A DNA stretch of 64,000 nucleotides from [Clostridium] saccharolyticum WM1 (GTDB taxonomy: Bacteria > Bacillota > Clostridia > Lachnospirales > Lachnospiraceae): contig NC_014376.1 in NCBI RefSeq assembly GCF_000144625.1, positions 1,178,001-1,242,000 on the forward strand, read 5' to 3'. Numbering within the stretch: the stretch's first letter is position 1; the number at the start of each line of letters is the position of its first letter. The notes below the pieces were generated by a model. That model was given only the letters and a program-made list of their open reading frames with translations. It had not been told where the DNA came from and did not search any database. The translations under genes and the position numbers were made by a program. This document shows positions 36,397 through 44,789 of this stretch, in pieces.

Positions 36397-36452
36397 TTTG
36401 TTGAAAAAGACGCAATCTCGGCGTAAAGGATTAGTATAACAACAAAAAAAGG
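36397..36452 (+). repeat. Direct repeat R2 in front of the parM-like gene
   Basis: The partner of R1 (34836-34886). It overlaps the AAAGGAGGG ribosome site region of the parM-like gene and could be part of its promoter or a centromere-like site. Confidence 0.7.
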
Positions 36453-36464
36453 AGGGCAACTTTT

Positions 36465-37382
36465 ATGACGCTCATTGGAATCGATCATGGAAATAAACAG
36501 ATGAAGACCGTTCACTGCAAGCCGTTTGTGTCCGGTCTGCAACAGAGCACAACCAAACCCTTTGGCAAGGATGTGCTGTACTATAAGGAAGTCTATTACA
36601 CGCTTACGGACCAGCGCATCCCTTACCGCAAGGACAAGACAGATGATGACCGCTTTTTTGTGCTGACGCTGTTTGCACTGGCCGGGGAGATGGCAGCTAG
36701 AGGCTGCAGTGCCGGGGATGTGGTGCGGGTCAAACTGGCCGTGGGTCTGCCACCCGCTCACTTCGGGGCTCAAGTCAAACGGTTCACAGAGTATTTTCAA
36801 GGGCGCGGTATCATTAGATTCTCGTTTAATGGGAAAGCCTATGAGGTCTACATCGAGGACGTAGGCTGTTTCCCCCAGGCTTATGCGGCCGCTGCAACTA
36901 TGCTTTATCAGCTGATGGACGACACCAAAGCGGTAATCCTGGATATTGGCGGATTCACGGCGGATTACCTGCTCTTGAAAAATGGGCAGGCAGACCTTTC
37001 TACCTGTGATTCGCTGGAAAATGGTGTGATTCTGCTTTATAATCGTATTCGATCCAAGGCCAACGCTGAACTGGATATTTTGCTGGATGAAAATGATGTG
37101 GATATCATTCTGCAGGGCAAGGGAGTAGATTACCCGGAGGCGGCTGTCCGACTGGTGGAGCAGCAGGCCCAGCAGTTTGTGGGCGACCTGTTCAGTACCC
37201 TGCGCGAGCGGATGCTGGATCTGCGTTTTATGAAGGTCATTTTTGTAGGCGGTGGCGCTATCCTGCTGCGCCGGCAAATCGAAGCATCCGGCAAGGTGGG
37301 CACGCCATTGTTCGTGGACGACATCAATGCTAATGCGAAAGGTTATGAGTACCTGTACCAGATTGAAATGATGGGCAGGTGA
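36465..37382 (+). CDS. ParM/StbA-like actin-type segregation ATPase
   Basis: A 305-residue actin-fold protein. Phosphate-1 motif GIDHGNKQMK lies at residues 4-13, phosphate-2 AVILDIGGFTADYLL at about 165-179, and the adenosine motif VIFVGGGAILL near 262-272. This matches plasmid ParM/Alp-type filament-forming proteins that push DNA copies apart. AAAGGAGGG precedes the ATG. It overlaps the small downstream gene, which looks like the DNA-binding partner. Its presence suggests the element has an extrachromosomal stage or descends from a plasmid. Confidence 0.85.
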   Translation: MTLIGIDHGNKQMKTVHCKPFVSGLQQSTTKPFGKDVLYYKEVYYTLTDQRIPYRKDKTDDDRFFVLTLFALAGEMAARGCSAGDVVRVKLAVGLPPAHFGAQVKRFTEYFQGRGIIRFSFNGKAYEVYIEDVGCFPQAYAAAATMLYQLMDDTKAVILDIGGFTADYLLLKNGQADLSTCDSLENGVILLYNRIRSKANAELDILLDENDVDIILQGKGVDYPEAAVRLVEQQAQQFVGDLFSTLRERMLDLRFMKVIFVGGGAILLRRQIEASGKVGTPLFVDDINANAKGYEYLYQIEMMGR

Positions 37383-37387
37383 TTATC

Positions 37388-37804
37388 ATGGTAGCTAAAA
37401 AAGAGCGCGGGAGGTTCACCCTGCGGTTAAATGAAAAAGACCCGGCTCATGCCGAGGTGATCCGTCTACTAGAACAGCAAGACCCACACAGCAAGGCGCG
37501 GTTCATTGCCAACGCAATCTTGCACTATGTCCATTGCAGTGAGACGCCGGATATTTCTGTACGGCAAATGCCGGATAGGGCGGCCATTGAAGCCATTGTT
37601 CTGGATATCCTGCGTCAGCAGAAAGGTGGTACAGAGCTGACTGCAGAAGTATCTCGTTCCTTTGTGGAGCAGAAAGAACCGGCGCAGAAGAAACCTTTTT
37701 TGCCGCCAGAGCCTGTAGCCGATGAACCGAAATCATCCGATGTTGACGAAGATGTGAGGAACATGATCAAAGGAACTCTGTCTGCTTTCCGCATCAACAG
37801 CTAA
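37388..37804 (+). CDS. ParR-like partner of the actin ATPase
   Basis: A 138-residue basic-N-terminal protein (MVAKKERGRFTLRLNEKDPAH). It has a ribbon-helix-helix-like start (FTLRLN ... AEVIRLLEQ ... KARFIANAI), a proline/glutamate linker and a short C-terminal helix (VRNMIKGTLSAF), which in ParR proteins contacts ParM. It overlaps the parM-like gene. The start could also be GTG 37379. Assignment by position and pattern. Confidence 0.65.
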   Translation: MVAKKERGRFTLRLNEKDPAHAEVIRLLEQQDPHSKARFIANAILHYVHCSETPDISVRQMPDRAAIEAIVLDILRQQKGGTELTAEVSRSFVEQKEPAQKKPFLPPEPVADEPKSSDVDEDVRNMIKGTLSAFRINS

Positions 37805-37837
37805 TCAAAAAGCGACACATAAGGTTTTGAAGAAATC

Positions 37838-38170
37838 CTATGCCTCGCTTCCTTTTACCGCCGCAATGTAACTACTGATGATATCCTCCAGATGTCGGTA
37901 CTGGCTGGGAGTCAAATTAGAGGATTTTTGAATGAGCGTATTGTAATCCGATGGCGTGATGTCTCCACGCAGCAGGTAGTCAGTGCTGATTTCAAGGGCA
38001 TTGCATACGGAGATGATTGTTTCCGGACGCATGGCCTTGTGTCCAAGCTCCGCAGTGGATATGGTCTGCGGGGTGACATTTGCTTTCTCTGCCAGCGCTT
38101 CCTGTGTCAGATTTTTTTGCTTGCGCCGGTCATACATTCTTTTTCCTATCTCTTTTAAAAGATCATCCAT
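37838..38170 (-). CDS. XRE-family regulator
   Basis: A 110-residue protein with an N-terminal Cro/CI helix-turn-helix (IGKRMYDRRKQKNLTQEALAEK, then VTPQTISTAELGHKAMRP) and a helical C terminus. GGAGGTG precedes the start. It is divergent from the SLOG gene, and a near-perfect inverted repeat (38181-38217) lies between them. It probably represses itself and possibly the SLOG gene or excision functions. Confidence 0.85.
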   Translation of the reverse strand: MDDLLKEIGKRMYDRRKQKNLTQEALAEKANVTPQTISTAELGHKAMRPETIISVCNALEISTDYLLRGDITPSDYNTLIQKSSNLTPSQYRHLEDIISSYIAAVKGSEA

Positions 38171-38180
38171 TAGTTCACCT

Positions 38181-38217
38181 CCATGCTATAGCATTTATAT
38201 TACTTGCTATGGCATGG
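38181..38217. promoter_or_regulatory. Inverted-repeat operator for the XRE regulator
   Basis: 13-bp arms CCATGCTATAGCA and TGCTATGGCATGG (one mismatch) are separated by 11 bp. The half-site CTATAGCA recurs at about 38250, next to a TATAAT box in front of the SLOG gene. Confidence 0.7.
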
Positions 38218-38298
38218 ATTTTTAAGCGGTCATGGTTGATTTATTTCGTCTATAGCAAGTATAATAAATAAAAATACAAATTCAGAAGGAGGATATTC

Positions 38299-38793
38299 AT
38301 GGAGATGCTTTCCTGTGCCGTAATCGGCCACAAGCCCACGAGATTCAAATTCAAGTATAAAGAGAATATGAGTGGATGCAAGCGACTGAAAAAACGGCTA
38401 CATGACCAATTTGTTTTGTTATATGAAAAGGGCGTCCGCCGATTTTATGTCGGGGGCGCTCTGGGCGTGGATATGTGGGCTGCAGAAATCCTTTTGCGGA
38501 TGAAAGAGCAGCCAGGATTTGAGGAAGTCGATTTAAACGTGATACTACCCTACAAGAGACATGATGCTAACTTGGACGAGCGGAGCAAGGCACGGATGCA
38601 GTTTATCCAGGACCATGCCAGGGTAATTGTAGTTAGCGATATTCACGATATGGTAGACCAAGCGGATTATCTGATAGCAGTCTATGACAATGAGCAGAAT
38701 TTATGTTCCAGAACTATGCAGATGGTGAAGTATGCGGAGCAGAAAGGGATGCCAATTATTTTTATCCATCCGGATACAGGCAAGGTATTTTAA
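38299..38793 (+). CDS. SLOG-family (DUF1273/YpsA-like) protein
   Basis: A 164-residue Rossmann-like protein: CAVIGHKPTRF at the N terminus, FYVGGALGVDMWAAEILL near 50-67, then VILPYKRHD and a C-terminal GMPIIFIHP. SLOG proteins bind nucleotide-derived ligands; DUF1273 members are common in mobile elements and some SLOG relatives act in phage defence. The exact role here is unknown. AAGGAGG precedes the ATG at 38299. It is the last gene I can attribute to the element with some confidence. Confidence 0.8.
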   Translation: MEMLSCAVIGHKPTRFKFKYKENMSGCKRLKKRLHDQFVLLYEKGVRRFYVGGALGVDMWAAEILLRMKEQPGFEEVDLNVILPYKRHDANLDERSKARMQFIQDHARVIVVSDIHDMVDQADYLIAVYDNEQNLCSRTMQMVKYAEQKGMPIIFIHPDTGKVF

Positions 38794-38855
38794 CCAATAT
38801 ATGAGTGATTTTATGGAATATATTCTTGTATTTTATAGGAGTCTTATAAAACCCC

Positions 38856-38886
38856 TTGACATGTACCTAACTCCAGGTACTACAAT
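38856..38886 (+). promoter_or_regulatory. MerR-type promoter with a 19-bp spacer and central dyad
   Basis: -35 TTGACA (38856-38861) and -10 TACAAT (38881-38886) are 19 bp apart, too long for normal sigma-A use. The spacer contains the dyad GTACCT-aactcc-AGGTAC (38863-38880). This is the classic architecture of MerR-activated promoters. It drives the alpha/beta hydrolase. The only MerR-like sequence nearby is the remnant at 42711-42872. Confidence 0.8.
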
Positions 38887-39008
38887 ATTATTCTAGTTTA
38901 TAGTGATGTGCCGGATAAGGTAGTCACAGGTCTGAAAGGCTAAATTAACTATTTTAAAAAGCAATAGTTGGTATGAGTACCACAATCAAAATAAAGGAGG
39001 ATTACAAC

Positions 39009-39983
39009 ATGGAAGAAAAATTGAACTTAGTTGAAGAATGGGACAAAACATTCCCCCAAAGCGATAAAGTTAATCATCGCAAAATTACTTTTCATAATCG
39101 CTACGGCATTACGCTGGCTGCCGATTTGTACGAACCGAAAAAGGCAGAAAGCAAACTACCTGCTATAGCAGTATGCGGCCCGTTTGGAGCAGTAAAAGAG
39201 CAGTCCTCTGGTTTGTATGCACAGACGATGGCAGAAAGAGGTTTTTTAACGATTGCTTTTGACCCTTCATTCACAGGTGAGAGCGGTGGCAGCCCCAGAT
39301 ATGTAGCATCCCCGGACATCAATACAGAGGATTTTCAAGCGGCGGTAGATTTCCTGTCCGTTCAGGACAATGTTGACCCGGAAAAAATCGGTATTATCGG
39401 TATATGCGGATGGGGCGGGATGGCATTGAATGCAGCCGCCATCGACACACGGATCAAGGCGACGGTTGCATCTACCATGTATGACATGACCCGTGTAAAT
39501 GCAAAGGGATATTTCGACGCAGAGGACAGTGAAAACGCCCAGTATGAGAAACGCAAAGCTCTGAATGTACAGAGAACGGCTGACTATAGAAGTGGAGAAT
39601 ATGCGAGAGCCGGGGGCGTTGTAGATCCCCTGCCGGAAGACGCGCCTTTCTTCGTAAAGGATTATTATGACTACTATAAGACGAGCCGCGGATATCATAA
39701 AAGATCCTTGAATTCAAATGATGGTTGGAATGTTACCTCCTCTTTGCCATTTTTGAATATGCCTATTTTACAATATAGCAGCGAAATCTACAGTGCGGTA
39801 TTGATTGTTCACGGCGAAAAGGCCCATTCCTGTTACTTTGGCAAAGACGCCTTTGCAAAACTGACAGGCGATAATAAAGAATTGATGATTATTCCAGGTG
39901 CTGTTCACACTGACTTATATGATAAAGTAGATGTGATTCCCTTTGATAAACTGCAAACTTTTTTTACTGAGAATTTGAAATAA
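39009..39983 (+). CDS. Alpha/beta hydrolase (dienelactone-hydrolase/YcjY-like)
   Basis: A 324-residue cytosolic hydrolase. The nucleophile elbow reads GICGWGG with Cys133 in place of the usual Ser, as in dienelactone hydrolases. The likely catalytic His is in GAVHTDLYD near the C terminus. The start ATG 39009 follows AAAGGAGG; an upstream in-frame start at 38973 lacks a site. It is driven by the MerR-type promoter at 38856. Substrate unknown. Confidence 0.8.
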   Translation: MEEKLNLVEEWDKTFPQSDKVNHRKITFHNRYGITLAADLYEPKKAESKLPAIAVCGPFGAVKEQSSGLYAQTMAERGFLTIAFDPSFTGESGGSPRYVASPDINTEDFQAAVDFLSVQDNVDPEKIGIIGICGWGGMALNAAAIDTRIKATVASTMYDMTRVNAKGYFDAEDSENAQYEKRKALNVQRTADYRSGEYARAGGVVDPLPEDAPFFVKDYYDYYKTSRGYHKRSLNSNDGWNVTSSLPFLNMPILQYSSEIYSAVLIVHGEKAHSCYFGKDAFAKLTGDNKELMIIPGAVHTDLYDKVDVIPFDKLQTFFTENLK

Positions 39984-40140
39984 CGGTATTTTATTGCTGA
40001 TAGAATAACGTAAAGTGTAAACTGACGATATCAGCTGCTGTTAACAAAAGAGTCGGTTATCCCTGGTATTTTTAACAAGAATTTATACCAAAAGATTCAT
40101 CTGACCCTGCTAAGCTGTATCCGTAGAATCCACATTTAAT

Positions 40141-40280
40141 CTGTAAAGGAGGTTCCTGGTACTTGATACCGGAGCCTCCTTTACAGACTGAGTTTAAGCC
40201 TAACCTAAAACATATACGGCAAAATATAAATTGTCTTGCTATAAAAGCGGCTCCAATGCACATACATAGGGCCGCTTTTA
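40141..40280. terminator. Two strong hairpins (bidirectional terminators)
   Basis: A 12-bp stem CTGTAAAGGAGG/CCTCCTTTACAG (40141-40152 with 40175-40186) has an inner CCTGGTA/TACCGG. A second stem, TAAAAGCGGC/GCCGCTTTTA (40242-40251 with 40271-40280), carries T-rich flanks on both strands. They separate the hydrolase from the minus-strand genes. The rest of 39984-40324 shows no gene. Confidence 0.7.
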
Positions 40281-40324
40281 TAGTAGGAAATTTACAAAAA
40301 CATTTAACCAGCTGATTTGCATTG

Positions 40325-40631
40325 TCACTGCATTGGATTACACATACGATAAATATTTTTGATGTCTTTTGTTGTGAGATCAGTGATGCCATGGAGGACG
40401 TCGCCATTACGCTCGGCAGCCTTCAGCGCCATTTCAGGAAGCATTGCTTCATCAACACCAAGCTTAGACATGTGGCTCTCCAGGCCCAACTTATTGAACA
40501 TCCAGTCACTTAGCGTCAGTGGCCTTTTGGACGCCTTCTCGCGCGTCAAGGCCCGCTTCAATATCAAAGCAGGTAACACCAAAGCGAGCAGTCTCATCAC
40601 CCAATGCATACTGCATCCATCTGGGCATCAT
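40325..40631 (-). pseudogene. C-terminal remnant of an iron-containing alcohol dehydrogenase
   Basis: About 100 residues matching the end of Fe-ADH/YqhD-type proteins. [19 protein letters not shown] is in one frame and SDWMFNKLGLESHMSKLGV ... is in another, so there is a one-base frameshift near 40520. The N-terminal three quarters and the metal-binding histidines are absent. The upstream end abuts the truncated ABC-F gene directly, which looks like a deletion junction. Confidence 0.75.
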
Positions 40632-41995
40632 TAAGTCAACTCCGTGTCCATTTCCAATGCTTCAACAGCAGGAAGATCAAGAAAATTGCTCGGTTCATCC
40701 ATAAGCAAGATGTTATAGCGACCTAATAACATCTTTGTAAGTAAAACCTTGATAATTTCGCCTCCACTTAAAAAAGATAATTCTTTGGTAATATCGTTTT
40801 GCAAAAATCCCATAGATGCCAGTACAGATCGAATTTCAGAAACTTGATAATCACAATCCTCCTGCATAAATTCTATAAGTCTTTGCTTTCGGTTAAACTT
40901 ATATCCTGTTTGAGAAAAAAAGCCAATCTTCGCCTTGGGTGATATTACTATGCCTTTTTCTCTGTTCATAATCATTTGGAACAATGTTGTTTTACCAGTA
41001 CCATTACCTCCAATTAGTGCTACTTTAGTTCCCAACGGGATTTGAAAAGAGGCATTGTCAAATAGCACTTTATCATCGAAATGTTTGCAAATATCCGTTC
41101 CAGTGATGGGATATGGATTATGCAGTTCCAAAGCTTTGCTTTGTCGAAACCGGACAGTGCGAACTGCTTCTGGCATTTGTATGTCGCCAAGTGCGGATAT
41201 TCTATGCTCCATATTTTTGGCAGCATTATAAAGCTTTTTCTGCTTGCTGCCTGTTGTCTCTTGATGACTAAGGCGTCCACCACTTTCAGAGCTATTCTTT
41301 TTTTTAGCTCCTTTTGCTTTTTGGTCAATTTTTTGAGCTTGCTTCTGCTTTTCGCTAACCGCGCGTTCAAGTCTGTCCCGTTCTGCAATGAAATGCTCAT
41401 ATTGGCTTATCTGCTGTTTTCGTTCCTCTTCCTTTTGATTTACATAGTCCGAATAGTTACCCCAATACTCCGTTATTTTCCCGTCTTTCAATTCCCAAAT
41501 CTTATCAATGACAGCATCGAGAAAATAGCGATCATGGCTAATAACGAGTAATGCTCCCGGAAAGGATTTAAACTGACCGATTAAAAAGTTAATTCCCTCT
41601 TGATCGAGATGACTAGTTGGTTCGTCGGCAAAAATTCCATGTACATGCTCTGACAAGGCCTGTACAATTTTTAAACGAGTTTCTTCACCGCCGCTCATGG
41701 TCTGCATTTCAAGTCTGTCAACATTCAATTTACCCATCAGGAAGTAATCCTTTCCATCTTTCACAATAACATCATCCATCTGTGGTATGAGGGAAAAGGT
41801 ACCATTTTTTGCAATTTGAATCTTCGGTAGTGCAAGTTCACCAGATAGTATCTTTAAGAGGGTGCTTTTCCCAGACCCATTTTTTCCTACTAATCCGATG
41901 CGGTCATAGTCATACAGTTCCAACTCATCAATATCTAATACACTGCGTCCTGCATACTCAACGCGGATGTCTTTTACTTTTAATAATAATTCCAT
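40631..41995 (-). CDS. ABC-F ribosomal-protection-type ATPase, truncated at the C terminus
   Basis: Two ABC domains on one chain and no membrane segments, as in Vga/Lsa/Msr-type antibiotic resistance proteins that act on the ribosome. First domain: Walker [10 protein letters not shown], signature SGGEETR, Walker [13 protein letters not shown] Lys-rich linker follows. Second domain: [28 protein letters not shown]. It stops at about 454 residues, just after the second Walker B, losing the H-loop (SHD). The last residues (MDTELT) run into the alcohol dehydrogenase remnant. The start at 41995 has AGGAGG. The second ATP site may be impaired. Confidence 0.85.
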   Translation of the reverse strand: MELLLKVKDIRVEYAGRSVLDIDELELYDYDRIGLVGKNGSGKSTLLKILSGELALPKIQIAKNGTFSLIPQMDDVIVKDGKDYFLMGKLNVDRLEMQTMSGGEETRLKIVQALSEHVHGIFADEPTSHLDQEGINFLIGQFKSFPGALLVISHDRYFLDAVIDKIWELKDGKITEYWGNYSDYVNQKEEERKQQISQYEHFIAERDRLERAVSEKQKQAQKIDQKAKGAKKKNSSESGGRLSHQETTGSKQKKLYNAAKNMEHRISALGDIQMPEAVRTVRFRQSKALELHNPYPITGTDICKHFDDKVLFDNASFQIPLGTKVALIGGNGTGKTTLFQMIMNREKGIVISPKAKIGFFSQTGYKFNRKQRLIEFMQEDCDYQVSEIRSVLASMGFLQNDITKELSFLSGGEIIKVLLTKMLLGRYNILLMDEPSNFLDLPAVEALEMDTELT

Positions 41996-42064
41996 TTCTT
42001 CTTCCTCCTGTAAAATCCCAATTTTTTGCTCGCAGGAATAACCCTGCAATTCCGGCAGTGAGGA

Positions 42065-42088
42065 TTATATGAAATAAAACCCAAACAT
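42065..42088 (-). promoter_or_regulatory. Seven-codon leader peptide upstream of the ABC-F gene
   Basis: The minus-strand ORF MFGFYFI-stop has AAGGAGA eight bases before its ATG. A GCAGG/CCTGC hairpin lies between it and the ABC-F start. Short aromatic leader peptides of this kind control ABC-F and erm genes by ribosome stalling, so antibiotic-responsive attenuation is a reasonable inference. Confidence 0.55.
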
Positions 42089-42120
42089 AATTTTTATCTC
42101 CTTCTTTTTCATCCTAAAGG

Positions 42121-42710
42121 GCATTGAAAAGAACTAAAAATAAATTGGAATTTTTTGTAGTAATTGTCATGGTAGTTGATTTTAGACAGGTTGTAGCAGT
42201 GGCAGAGATGCAGCAAAAAGCTCCTAAGAAGATACAATCATTTCATTGTTGAATTAGTAGTTTCTGAACAAGATAGATAGGAATGTCTGCTTACATATCC
42301 CGACTTTCCTCAATAGTATCCATTTCAACGACATGAACCATAGGGTTTTCTTTCGTCTATTTTTGAAAATACTTGTAAGTGCGGCCAATGCGGAATTCTT
42401 TTGCAGCCAGACTGATTCTGGTTTTCTGTGGTTTGTATTTATAGCATATTTTCGTCTTAAATCAATGTTTATGGAAGTGATACTCCCAGTTCGATGTAAA
42501 AATAAAGGATTCTGCGGCTACAAGGAATTTCATGTCCATGAAAGCATAAATGTGAGTCCTCGATTCCCCCTGCTTTAATAAAGGTGAAGTGAGTTCATCC
42601 AGAGGAGCAATGTCTACTGCTTTTCGATTTATGCCGGATTGACAGGAAACAAGTAATGCCTGAGCTTTATCCATTATGTTTTAATTGTTGGCAAAGGAAG
42701 ACATTCAATA
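42121..42710. other. Intergenic region without a supported gene
   Basis: About 590 bases of AT-rich sequence. Overlapping frames on both strands (42333-42578 plus, 42462-42674 minus) lack ribosome sites and recognisable domains. It looks like decayed coding DNA. Confidence 0.4.
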
Positions 42711-42872
42711 ATGAGTAATGGAATTTACTATAGTATACCATCAAACAAGCCGCAAAAAAGGGGAATTACGGTGCCAACCTTGCGTTACTACGACAGAGAT
42801 GAGCTTCTTCCCTTTGTAGATAAAAAACTAAGCGGGAGAATTTCTGCTTGTATTAATAGATGCAATGTTTAA
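42711..42872 (+). pseudogene. MerR-family regulator remnant
   Basis: A 53-codon frame whose centre reads VPTLRYYDRDELLPFVDKK, the diagnostic recognition-helix and wing sequence of MerR proteins. The first HTH helix is scrambled, and the frame ends right after the wing, so the effector domain is lost. It may be what is left of the activator for the MerR-type promoter at 38856. Confidence 0.7.
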
Positions 42873-42920
42873 GGCAAGTAATCCGAAATAAACACAAAAT
42901 AAAAATTGGAGGACATTAAA

Positions 42921-43682
42921 ATGAACTTTTCTTTTAAAAACAAAGTAGCTTTAATAACAGGAGCAGGTTCTGGTATGGGCCTAACTACCGCAAGGGAATT
43001 TGCTAAGAATGGCGCTTCAGTAGTACTCGCTGATATCATTGAAGAAGCCGTCAATACTGCGGCTGAGCAATTAGTGAAAGACGGACATAAGGCCATAGCA
43101 GTCTGCTGCGATGTAAGCAATGAGCAGCAGGTAAAAGAGATGGTTGATAAAACAATCAAAACCTTTGGACACCTTGACGCTGCCTTCAATAACGCAGGCA
43201 TTCAAGTTCCTATGACGGATACGGCGGATTTAGCGGCTAGTGATTATGACCTTGTTATGGGAGTCAATCTTCGCGGCGTTTGGTTGTGTATGAAATATGA
43301 ATTGCTGCGTATGAGAGAGCAAGGAAGTGGTACAATCGTTAATTGCTCCTCATTGGGTGGATTGGTCGGAGGTGCTGGACGCGCTGCTTATCATGCGGCA
43401 AAGCATGGAGTTTTAGGCTTGACGAAGTGCGCGGCAATCGAATATGCACCGAAGGGGATTCGCATCAACGCTGTATGTCCCGGCACAATCGATACGCCGA
43501 TGGTTCATTCCATGATTGAATCAGGCGACCTATCAAAAGAAGAGGCGATTAGTTTAATGCCGATAGGCCGCCTGGGGAGGCAGGATGAAATTGCCGATGC
43601 AGTATTATGGCTCAGCAGTCAAGCGTCAAGCTTTGTTGTTGGGCAGGCTATATCCGTTGACGGTGGCTATACAATCCAATGA
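42921..43682 (+). CDS. Short-chain dehydrogenase/reductase
   Basis: A 253-residue classical SDR. The NAD(P)-binding TGAGSGMG is near residue 13, Asp in the acidic ADI segment after beta2 favours NAD, NNAG is near 89, catalytic Ser is in NCSSLGG, and the YHAAK motif follows. GGAGG precedes ATG 42921. It is intact among damaged neighbours. Substrate unknown; glucose/alcohol dehydrogenase-like. Confidence 0.88.
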   Translation: MNFSFKNKVALITGAGSGMGLTTAREFAKNGASVVLADIIEEAVNTAAEQLVKDGHKAIAVCCDVSNEQQVKEMVDKTIKTFGHLDAAFNNAGIQVPMTDTADLAASDYDLVMGVNLRGVWLCMKYELLRMREQGSGTIVNCSSLGGLVGGAGRAAYHAAKHGVLGLTKCAAIEYAPKGIRINAVCPGTIDTPMVHSMIESGDLSKEEAISLMPIGRLGRQDEIADAVLWLSSQASSFVVGQAISVDGGYTIQ

Positions 43683-43728
43683 CTTGTCGGCAATATCTGG
43701 CCTAAGTTTATGAAGTGGAGGCGCTATA

Positions 43729-44099
43729 ATGAGAAACGCAAAAAATACTTGCTTTTGTTTTATTCCTAAGTTGCATAGTTTTTCTTATATCCTGCTTAAA
43801 TGACAACACCTCTAGTATGTCTATGTCTCCTTTTTGACCGGGATGGAGTAGGAACGGAATCGGAAATCAATACAACGAGTGAAGAAAAAGCCTCCGTTAA
43901 AAGCACTCAGACTGAAGAAAGCACTAATCTTTTCGTGTCCGGAACCGATAATGAGAGAATACTTATTCGACTGACATTCACAGAAGCCGAAACCGTTACT
44001 ATGCTGGAGGATAATCCAACGACACAAAGCCTCCTCGAGCAGCTTCCAATTACCATAATCTTTGAGGATTTCGCCGATGTAAACCATCTACATGTATAA
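43729..44099 (+). pseudogene. Broken lipoprotein gene with a cyclophilin-like domain
   Basis: ATG 43729 has GGAGG upstream. A lipoprotein signal peptide (ILAFVLFLSCIVFLISC) is readable only after a one-base shift in an A run near 43741. A second shift in a T run near 43832 leads into the mature part (DRDGVGTESEINTT ... RILIRLTFTEAETVTMLED...). That part resembles the start of cyclophilin-like fold proteins common beside MerR-controlled oxidoreductases. It ends early at 44099, fused to an unrelated Fe-S tail. Confidence 0.65.
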
Positions 44100-44194
44100 A
44101 CTGCAACGCTTGTCGGGAACAATGTCCTCAGGACTTTGATATTCCTGTCTATATGAAGAAAATGACTGACCTGATTATGCAACAGAAAAGATAA
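44093..44194 (+). pseudogene. [4Fe-4S] C-terminal tail of an aldo/keto reductase-type gene
   Basis: The frame reads CINCNACREQCPQDFDIPVY..., a perfect CxxCxxCxxxCP ferredoxin motif followed by the IPVYMKKMTDLI helix typical of the C terminus of Fe-S aldo/keto reductases, and stops at 44194. Everything upstream of the cluster motif is missing; the junction with the lipoprotein remnant lies at about 44075-44093. Confidence 0.65.
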
Positions 44195-44789
44195 CAGGTG
44201 TAAGAAACGTTAAATGAAGAAGTAACTTCTTGATTTGAGAAACCTAGATCAGCAGGAGTCTTCCAAAGTTCTAAAAATTTATGGAATATGTTGCTCAAAA
44301 GCATCTGGGACAGCATGAATGAAATGCAGCTATTCAGGCTGTCTCGCACCCCGCTATTGATGTGGTTCATCAGTCTTATAGCCTCCGACCGCGTGTAAAT
44401 ATCTAGGCTTTCTCTTTTGGGTATCGCATAACGGATATATTCATTATTGTCATCAATCATACCTATCTGCCACCTGTATCCATTTCTTCGACAGAAATGC
44501 TAGGATGTTGCGAATTTGGGTTGATCAATAAGGCATTCTAGCACACTATCCATGATGTCAAGAATCGGGCACGAGAACAAACTTGTTACTTTCCCCTTTC
44601 GTATAATATAAATAAAGAAAAGGGTATATTTAGAATGAAAGTGTATTTTTTGTGCATTTTTTACTGGTCTTATTGCTATACGCAAAAAAAATGTTACTTT
44701 ATATATAAAAAATATTGCAAAAAATACAATAATTGTGATAAATTGATAGTAAATAAAATATTATAAGTGTACAAGAGGGGGGATAAAAT
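44195..44789. other. AT-rich intergenic region before the PucR-type gene
   Basis: Nearly 600 bases with no convincing gene. A minus-strand frame (44149-44460) has no recognisable domain. The last 150 bases are extremely AT-rich and should hold the promoter of the downstream regulator, but I see no well-spaced -35/-10 pair. Confidence 0.4.

Noticed and set aside
17860..38793. Prophage as the nature of the integrated element
   Set aside because: YqaJ and annealase-like genes occur in phages, but no capsid, terminase, tail or lysis genes are present, while PcfJ, PcfK and ParM point to a plasmid- or ICE-type origin.
42333..42674. Opposed frames of 81 and 70 residues before the MerR remnant
   Set aside because: They overlap each other on opposite strands, have no good ribosome sites and match nothing I know.
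44149..44460. A 103-residue minus-strand frame
   Set aside because: No domain is recognised, it overlaps the [4Fe-4S] remnant on the other strand and ends in low-complexity residues; a weak AGGTGG site upstream is not enough.
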